Origin: Clostridia bacterium
GTDB taxonomy: Bacteria > Bacillota > Clostridia > Christensenellales > Borkfalkiaceae
Direction: 5' to 3'
Length of the DNA stretch: 35,378 bases
NCBI GenBank assembly: GCA_017504795.1
Contig: JAFVQM010000017.1
Coordinates: 1 to 35,378 of the forward strand
The stretch's first letter is position 1. Every line of letters begins with the position of its first letter. This document shows positions 31,266-35,378 of this stretch, piece after piece. The notes beneath the pieces were generated by a model. That model was not told the DNA's origin, did not search any database, and saw nothing but the letters and a program-made list of their open reading frames with translations. Position numbers and translations under genes: made by a program.

Positions 31266-32276
31266 TTATTTAATAGTCGCTTTTATACGTTTTATTAACT
31301 TGGATTTCAAGTCGTCCAAACCGTTATACATTACAGTTGACTTTTGTGCAACATCAAAGTGTAAAGGATTTGTTGCTTTTTCACGCTCATCATAAAGGTG
31401 TATAACTTCTTTCCCTAATGCGTGTGCATATCCTGCTTCGTAATACGCCCCGTCGCAACGCAAGCTTAAATCTACAACGACAAATTTAGAAAGTTGAATT
31501 TGATGAAAAATCTCAGGCATAATCCAATTATTTGTTTGGTGCTCCGTCATATCGCAAGGGGTAAAACCACATTCGCTAATAGCATTTTGAATTGCTTGAA
31601 TACGGTCTTGATTATCGGCAAATTTTATTGCAATAAATGCTTGCTTACTATTTTCTTTTTCTTTTGCTTTTTGGAATTTTTCTATTGCATATTCGGTAAG
31701 AACAAAGAAAAGTTTATTATCGTAAGCGTGAACTTGCTTGAAATAACCTTTGCTAAAAAGTTGCGTGCGCATAAAGTTTTCACTTTGATTAAATGCACCT
31801 TTTCCGAAATGTTTTGGGATAAATAGTAAATAACTTAAATCATACTCAAAGAATTGAAACTCTTGACCGTAATATTGCTGTTTACTTAAGAAATAATTGA
31901 TAACATAGTCGTTTATTTCTGAAATATTTTTAGGATACCATTCTTCAATCATTTCATAGCTAATATACTTGCAGATTTGATTTGTAAAAGAATCTCCGAT
32001 TTCCTTGCATTTGTTAATATCCCCAAAGAAATATGTAATAGGGGTTTCTTTTAGCATTGTTTCGTGATGATATAAATAAGTGGCAATCTTAAACGAAAGG
32101 GTTTCGTTTTCGTTAATGTCGGACGGAGTAATTAAAACATATCTATAATTATCAACACAAAACAATAACGGGCAATCAAAAATAATAGCACTACCATACA
32201 TTTCAAATTTATCATTTGAAAACACGGGGTCGGATTTATACGCTGTCGAATTTATTCTGCGAAAATTATTGCTCAT
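31266..32276 (-). CDS. Protein with C-terminal TIR/nucleoside 2-deoxyribosyltransferase-like domain, putative effector
   Basis: 336 residues. The C-terminal 130 residues have the pattern of the nucleoside 2-deoxyribosyltransferase/TIR-like fold: a first strand AFIAIKFAD, then GFTPCD, IMPEIFHQIQLSKFVVVDLS, YYEAGYAHALGKEVIHLY with the likely catalytic Glu in YYEAGYAH, and a final PLHFDV segment. Relatives degrade nucleotides or NAD-type molecules, and several serve as abortive effectors in anti-phage systems. The N-terminal 200 residues are unassigned; LTEYAIEKFQKAKEKENSKQ just before the fold is like the end of a winged-helix region. An upstream ATG at 32315 is rejected: the promoter -10 lies within that extension and AGGAG sits seven bases before the ATG at 32276. 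First gene of the operon. Confidence 0.78.
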   Translation of the reverse strand: MSNNFRRINSTAYKSDPVFSNDKFEMYGSAIIFDCPLLFCVDNYRYVLITPSDINENETLSFKIATYLYHHETMLKETPITYFFGDINKCKEIGDSFTNQICKYISYEMIEEWYPKNISEINDYVINYFLSKQQYYGQEFQFFEYDLSYLLFIPKHFGKGAFNQSENFMRTQLFSKGYFKQVHAYDNKLFFVLTEYAIEKFQKAKEKENSKQAFIAIKFADNQDRIQAIQNAISECGFTPCDMTEHQTNNWIMPEIFHQIQLSKFVVVDLSLRCDGAYYEAGYAHALGKEVIHLYDEREKATNPLHFDVAQKSTVMYNGLDDLKSKLIKRIKATIK

Positions 32277-32303
32277 TTGTTTACTCCTAATTTGATTATT
32301 GAT

Positions 32304-32332
32304 ATTATACAACATTTAGGGTTAAAAGTCAA
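32304..32332 (-). promoter_or_regulatory. Promoter of the three-gene operon
   Basis: On the minus strand: TTGACT (32332-32327), 17-bp spacer, perfect TATAAT (32309-32304); transcript start near 32297, followed by AGGAG and the ATG at 32276. It shows that these genes are expressed independently of the restriction genes upstream. Confidence 0.82.
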
Positions 32333-32393
32333 GTTGGCTATACCACATCTTGTGTTTATTGCGATAAATTTTGCACAATATATCGCAGAATAT

Positions 32394-32423
32394 AAAAAGC
32401 CGAGAAATGAATCTCGGCTTTTT
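32394..32423 (-). terminator. Terminator of the type III restriction-modification operon
   Basis: A perfect 12-bp stem AAAAAGCCGAGA / TCTCGGCTTTTT with a six-base loop, just after the res stop. The stem resembles that at 30467. Confidence 0.92.
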
Positions 32424-32425
32424 GC

Positions 32426-34624
32426 TTACTTAAATACTTCGCTTAAAATTTTCCAATCGTCAGAGTGTATATCTTCGTTGTAATTGTCGGTGCAGATACA
32501 AAGTTCTTCGCTTTGTTTATCGAAGCGGACGAAACCGCCTTTAAGCCCGTATTTTGTGAGATACGCTTTCAAAACGTCAAACTTCTTCGGTGAGAAAATA
32601 TCAATGTCTTCGCTTGCACCCGTTTTATCAAAACCGCCTTTTGTTTCGATAATCCAAACTTCGCTTTTTACCGATACGATATAGTCGGGATAGAAAAGTT
32701 TTTGACGGTTAGCGTTATCAAGATAAACGATAGAAAAATATTCATCGCCTTTATCGCCGTTTTTGTATATCCAATCAACAGCGGAACAACTTTCGCAGAA
32801 TTTTTCAAACTTCTTTTCGGACGAAGAACGTGGCTCGGCAGACATTAAATATTCGCCATAAACGTTCTTTTCGCTGATAGTTTGCACTTTACTTTGTAGA
32901 TCGTATGTAAACAACGTTGATTGTGGAATAGTAAAAGACTTTTCAGATACCATATCAAGCGTAAGGGATAATTGACTTAATTGCACCGCCATTGCTTCAC
33001 GACATATACGGCGCAAATAGTCGAAATTGTTGATTACAAAAGCATATAATTCTCTCGGCGCAAGTGCAACTACCTTTTCACGATAGTTAAACTTTTCGCC
33101 AAATAGTTTACCGATAATGGTGTTCATATAATTATACGGTATACCAATTTCCAAACCGATACGACCTACACGGTTATGATATTCACGTCCGTGTGTAGTG
33201 GTAGAAATAGGCTCGGTAATTTTTATAGCGTTTAACTTGTCCTTTTCAGAAAGTTCCGCAAAAACGACTACGCTACCTGAAAGGGTGTATCTTACAATAT
33301 TTTCAGAAAATTCAAATCCTTTACTTTCTAAACGAGTTTTATTTTCTTTCTTATTCCCCGTGAGCGCAAATTCTTTTTTAATATACTGTGCAATAGCAGT
33401 CAACGCTTTGCGCGGATCACGTAAATCCGTAATCATAGTACGTTGCTGTTTAGTAAGCGTAAACGTTTTGTATTCGTTTTTCAAAAACAAAGTTTTTGCT
33501 TCTAACGCCGACTTGCCAAGACTTGCTTTTACGCCCTGCGTGAACTTGCCGTCAAAGGTGTAAAGATAGCAACTGTCAAGCAAATCGTTTTCATAGTGTT
33601 TTGCTTCGGGCATACGGCGAATACGACCAATCGTTTGAACTTCAAACGTTTCGTCCATATTTTCACGCAGTTTTACAAGGATATGTGCACGTGGACAATC
33701 CCAACCCGTTGCAACGGCTTGTTTCATAATAACGGCAACGCTTTCGGCGTTATTGTTTGAAATTCCGTCAACGTTTTCGTGCCTACCCGAAAGCCATATA
33801 GCAAGCGTTTCCGCTTCCGTCGTAACGCCTTTACTTTCAAACCATTTTTCAACAGTTTCGCAAAGTGCGTCGGAATTATTCGGCAATTGCACTACAATTA
33901 AGGGGTTAATATCAAGTTCACGTTGCAAGAAAAGGGAGCGCAATTCTTGTTGCTTTGCATACGCCTTTTCTAAAAGATAATGCGTTTGATTTTCCGTTTC
34001 AATTACTTGTGGGAAGTTTTCGTTGATTACAAGCAATTTTTTAATAAGACCTTCTGCAATAACGTCTTCTTCGCTAACTTCAATAAGTTTTGCCGTTTTA
34101 GTTACAATGGGCGTAGCCGAACAGCGTATAATTTTATCCGTTTTGAAAAGTTGGATAATCGCATCAGATCTTTCCGTAAAGTTTTGGTGGCTTTCGTCAA
34201 TGATAATCTTAAAAATAATGCCATTATTAAAAGCCTTGTCTATCCACTCTAAAAAGTTGGTGCGTTCGCTATCTTTTAATGCGTTGTTTCCTTTTTTAGT
34301 GAGTTTTTCCCAATTTATAAAACAACAGTCGTTTTCACTAAAACCGCTTGTCATAACGTCTGCAAGAAGTTTCGTTTGCGCATTGTGGATATATTTATCC
34401 ATTTTTGCCTTGCTTTGTTCTTCCAAGTTGCCCTTGCCAGGTGTAAGCCAAACAAAAACCGTTTTAGCGTGTCCTTTTATGTATTCGTCCATAAAATGTG
34501 TAAGAATAATAGTTTTGCCACTTCCCGTAGGACTTTTGAGGACAATTTCACGGCAAGGCTCGTCCATACTTTCTAATAGACTTTTTATAGCATTTAATTG
34601 AAAGTTTGCTAAATTTATCGTCAT
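32426..34624 (-). CDS. res: Type III restriction enzyme, Res (helicase-nuclease) subunit
   Basis: 732 residues. An SF2 helicase/translocase: motif I SPTGSGKT (31-38), motif II DESH (143-146), motif III SAT (169-171), motif VI QTIGRIRRMP (330-339). The C-terminal PD-(D/E)xK nuclease site is seen as PD (646-647), then E660-T-K662. The subunit works with Mod: the complex binds an asymmetric site, travels or slides on DNA using ATP, and cuts when two unmethylated sites meet. It is shorter than EcoP1I Res (about 970) but has all key motifs, so appears intact. It starts four bases after the mod stop. Confidence 0.9.
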   Translation of the reverse strand: MTINLANFQLNAIKSLLESMDEPCREIVLKSPTGSGKTIILTHFMDEYIKGHAKTVFVWLTPGKGNLEEQSKAKMDKYIHNAQTKLLADVMTSGFSENDCCFINWEKLTKKGNNALKDSERTNFLEWIDKAFNNGIIFKIIIDESHQNFTERSDAIIQLFKTDKIIRCSATPIVTKTAKLIEVSEEDVIAEGLIKKLLVINENFPQVIETENQTHYLLEKAYAKQQELRSLFLQRELDINPLIVVQLPNNSDALCETVEKWFESKGVTTEAETLAIWLSGRHENVDGISNNNAESVAVIMKQAVATGWDCPRAHILVKLRENMDETFEVQTIGRIRRMPEAKHYENDLLDSCYLYTFDGKFTQGVKASLGKSALEAKTLFLKNEYKTFTLTKQQRTMITDLRDPRKALTAIAQYIKKEFALTGNKKENKTRLESKGFEFSENIVRYTLSGSVVVFAELSEKDKLNAIKITEPISTTTHGREYHNRVGRIGLEIGIPYNYMNTIIGKLFGEKFNYREKVVALAPRELYAFVINNFDYLRRICREAMAVQLSQLSLTLDMVSEKSFTIPQSTLFTYDLQSKVQTISEKNVYGEYLMSAEPRSSSEKKFEKFCESCSAVDWIYKNGDKGDEYFSIVYLDNANRQKLFYPDYIVSVKSEVWIIETKGGFDKTGASEDIDIFSPKKFDVLKAYLTKYGLKGGFVRFDKQSEELCICTDNYNEDIHSDDWKILSEVFK

Positions 34625-34628
34625 TTGC

Positions 34629-35378
34629 TTAACTCTCCAAATCCCTATAATAGTAATCGGGAATAACGTTTATCGTGATACCGTTTTTCTTAAAAATCTT
34701 TTCTTGCGTTTCACTTGGCAAAACGTCGTGACCTAAATATATCGTTTTGCAAGTTTCGGGAATAGCGTTTGCAAAGCCGTCAAGTTCTTCTTCGGTTAGC
34801 AAGATTGCAATTTCATTGTTGCCGTTAAAATTGATAGCGTTTTCAAGTTCCACGAGTTCTTTCACGTGCTTCAAAAGTTCGTCGGCATATTCATAATAGA
34901 GTTTATCCGAAATAGGCACAAAATCGACCTTGAAATATTTAAGGCTTGCTCTATAATCTTCTTTATCAATTACACGCTTAATTCGTTCGTAAGTAACTTC
35001 ACGACAGATATTATTTTCATTGTTCGTGCAAAGGATAAATTTACGCTGTCCGCCGTCTTCCGCATTGAGTTTCATAACGGCGTGTCCCGTAGTTCCACTA
35101 CCTGCAAAAAAGTCGAGAATTGTGGAATATTTAACGTTGTTAATATCACAAAGTTGTTGTATCAAATCAACAGGTTTAGGATAACTAAAAGTTGTAATTC
35201 CTAATTCGTCTAATTCTTTTTTTCCTTCTTCTGAAACCACTTTTATTATAGAATACAATTTTGCTCTTGCGCCTTCTACGGGTAGATATTCACATATAAC
35301 GTGCATACCATTCCGTTCTTCAAGGAAATATTCGCCTTTTGCAAGTTTTTCGTCAACTTGTTGCTTTTTCTTTTCACC
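34629..35378 (-). CDS. mod: Type III DNA methyltransferase, Mod subunit, C-terminal part (cut by window edge)
   Basis: The frame is open to the right edge and adds 24 codons upstream of the first internal Met, giving 249 visible codons. The AdoMet-binding motif I DFFAGSGTTGHAVM is preceded by YPKPVDLIQQL (motif X-like), the order of beta-class N6-adenine methyltransferases of type III systems; the DPPY catalytic motif must lie outside the window. The rest is a C-terminal dimerisation/Res-contact region. Mod recognises the target site and methylates one strand. It precedes res by four bases, as usual. The recognition sequence cannot be predicted. Confidence 0.88.
   Translation of the reverse strand, partial: GEKKKQQVDEKLAKGEYFLEERNGMHVICEYLPVEGARAKLYSIIKVVSEEGKKELDELGITTFSYPKPVDLIQQLCDINNVKYSTILDFFAGSGTTGHAVMKLNAEDGGQRKFILCTNNENNICREVTYERIKRVIDKEDYRASLKYFKVDFVPISDKLYYEYADELLKHVKELVELENAINFNGNNEIAILLTEEELDGFANAIPETCKTIYLGHDVLPSETQEKIFKKNGITINVIPDYYYRDLES

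Noticed and set aside
32277-32315. Upstream ATG for the TIR/NDT-like gene
   Set aside because: The -10 box is inside the extension and the AGGAG site serves the ATG at 32276.
34023-34601. 192-codon open frame antisense to res
   Set aside because: Complement of conserved helicase motifs; no start signal and no recognisable domain.

Overview
The window looks like the chromosome of a low-to-medium GC, Gram-positive-type anaerobe of the class Clostridia, probably an uncultured gut lineage such as Christensenellales (inference from gene content; no 16S is present). Supporting signs are strong AAGGAG ribosome binding sites, near-consensus TTGACA-17-TATAAT promoters, short Rho-independent terminators, superoxide reductase instead of superoxide dismutase, an archaeal-type prolyl-tRNA synthetase, and secreted lipoproteins built from BspA leucine-rich and InlB-type repeats. 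Stop usage fits the standard code. I see no rRNA, CRISPR array, insertion sequence or phage structural gene.

Layout. 1-3422: a catabolic operon entered at its 5' side (M20 amidohydrolase, two-subunit class I fumarase/tartrate dehydratase type hydro-lyase, CE7-like esterase). 3427-5230: a stand-alone family 2 glycoside hydrolase whose promoter appears to put the transcript start on the ATG. 5263-11091: an XRE-cupin regulator followed by a four-gene polyamine ABC transporter (potABCD-like), with a structured gap before potA and an odd degenerate repeat region after potD. 11114-13710: a small XRE repressor divergent from a large BIG2/BspA lipoprotein, separated by a promoter carrying three matching operators. 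13744-15879 (minus): maf, an MreB-like actin and inorganic pyrophosphatase. 15952-16625: BFD-type ferredoxin plus desulfoferrodoxin. 16641-19004: M29 aminopeptidase and highly expressed gapA. 19023-21443: InlB-repeat lipoprotein. 21492-23584: a G3E (CobW-type) metallochaperone GTPase with a long His/Cys tandem repeat, followed by a second G3E-like protein fused to a DUF1980/TIGR03943-like domain. 23595-25565 (minus): transketolase. 25741-30271: proS, a membrane protein, mnmE, an inverted-repeat element and deoC. 30278-30411: tRNA-Leu(UAG) with terminator.

Downstream of the tRNA the sequence becomes accessory in character and all genes lie on the minus strand: a self-contained three-gene operon (a TIR/nucleoside deoxyribosyltransferase-like effector candidate, a small zinc-ribbon protein and a membrane-anchored coiled-coil protein) with its own promoter and terminator, then a type III restriction-modification pair (res complete, mod running off the right edge). 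The three-gene operon next to a restriction system is the best candidate for an undescribed system, probably anti-phage. Other items deserving attention are the triple-operator switch at 11343-11420, the mnmE/deoC inverted repeat that recurs beside ppa, the possible RNA structure before potA, the repeat region after potD, and the metal-handling gene pair at 21492-23547.
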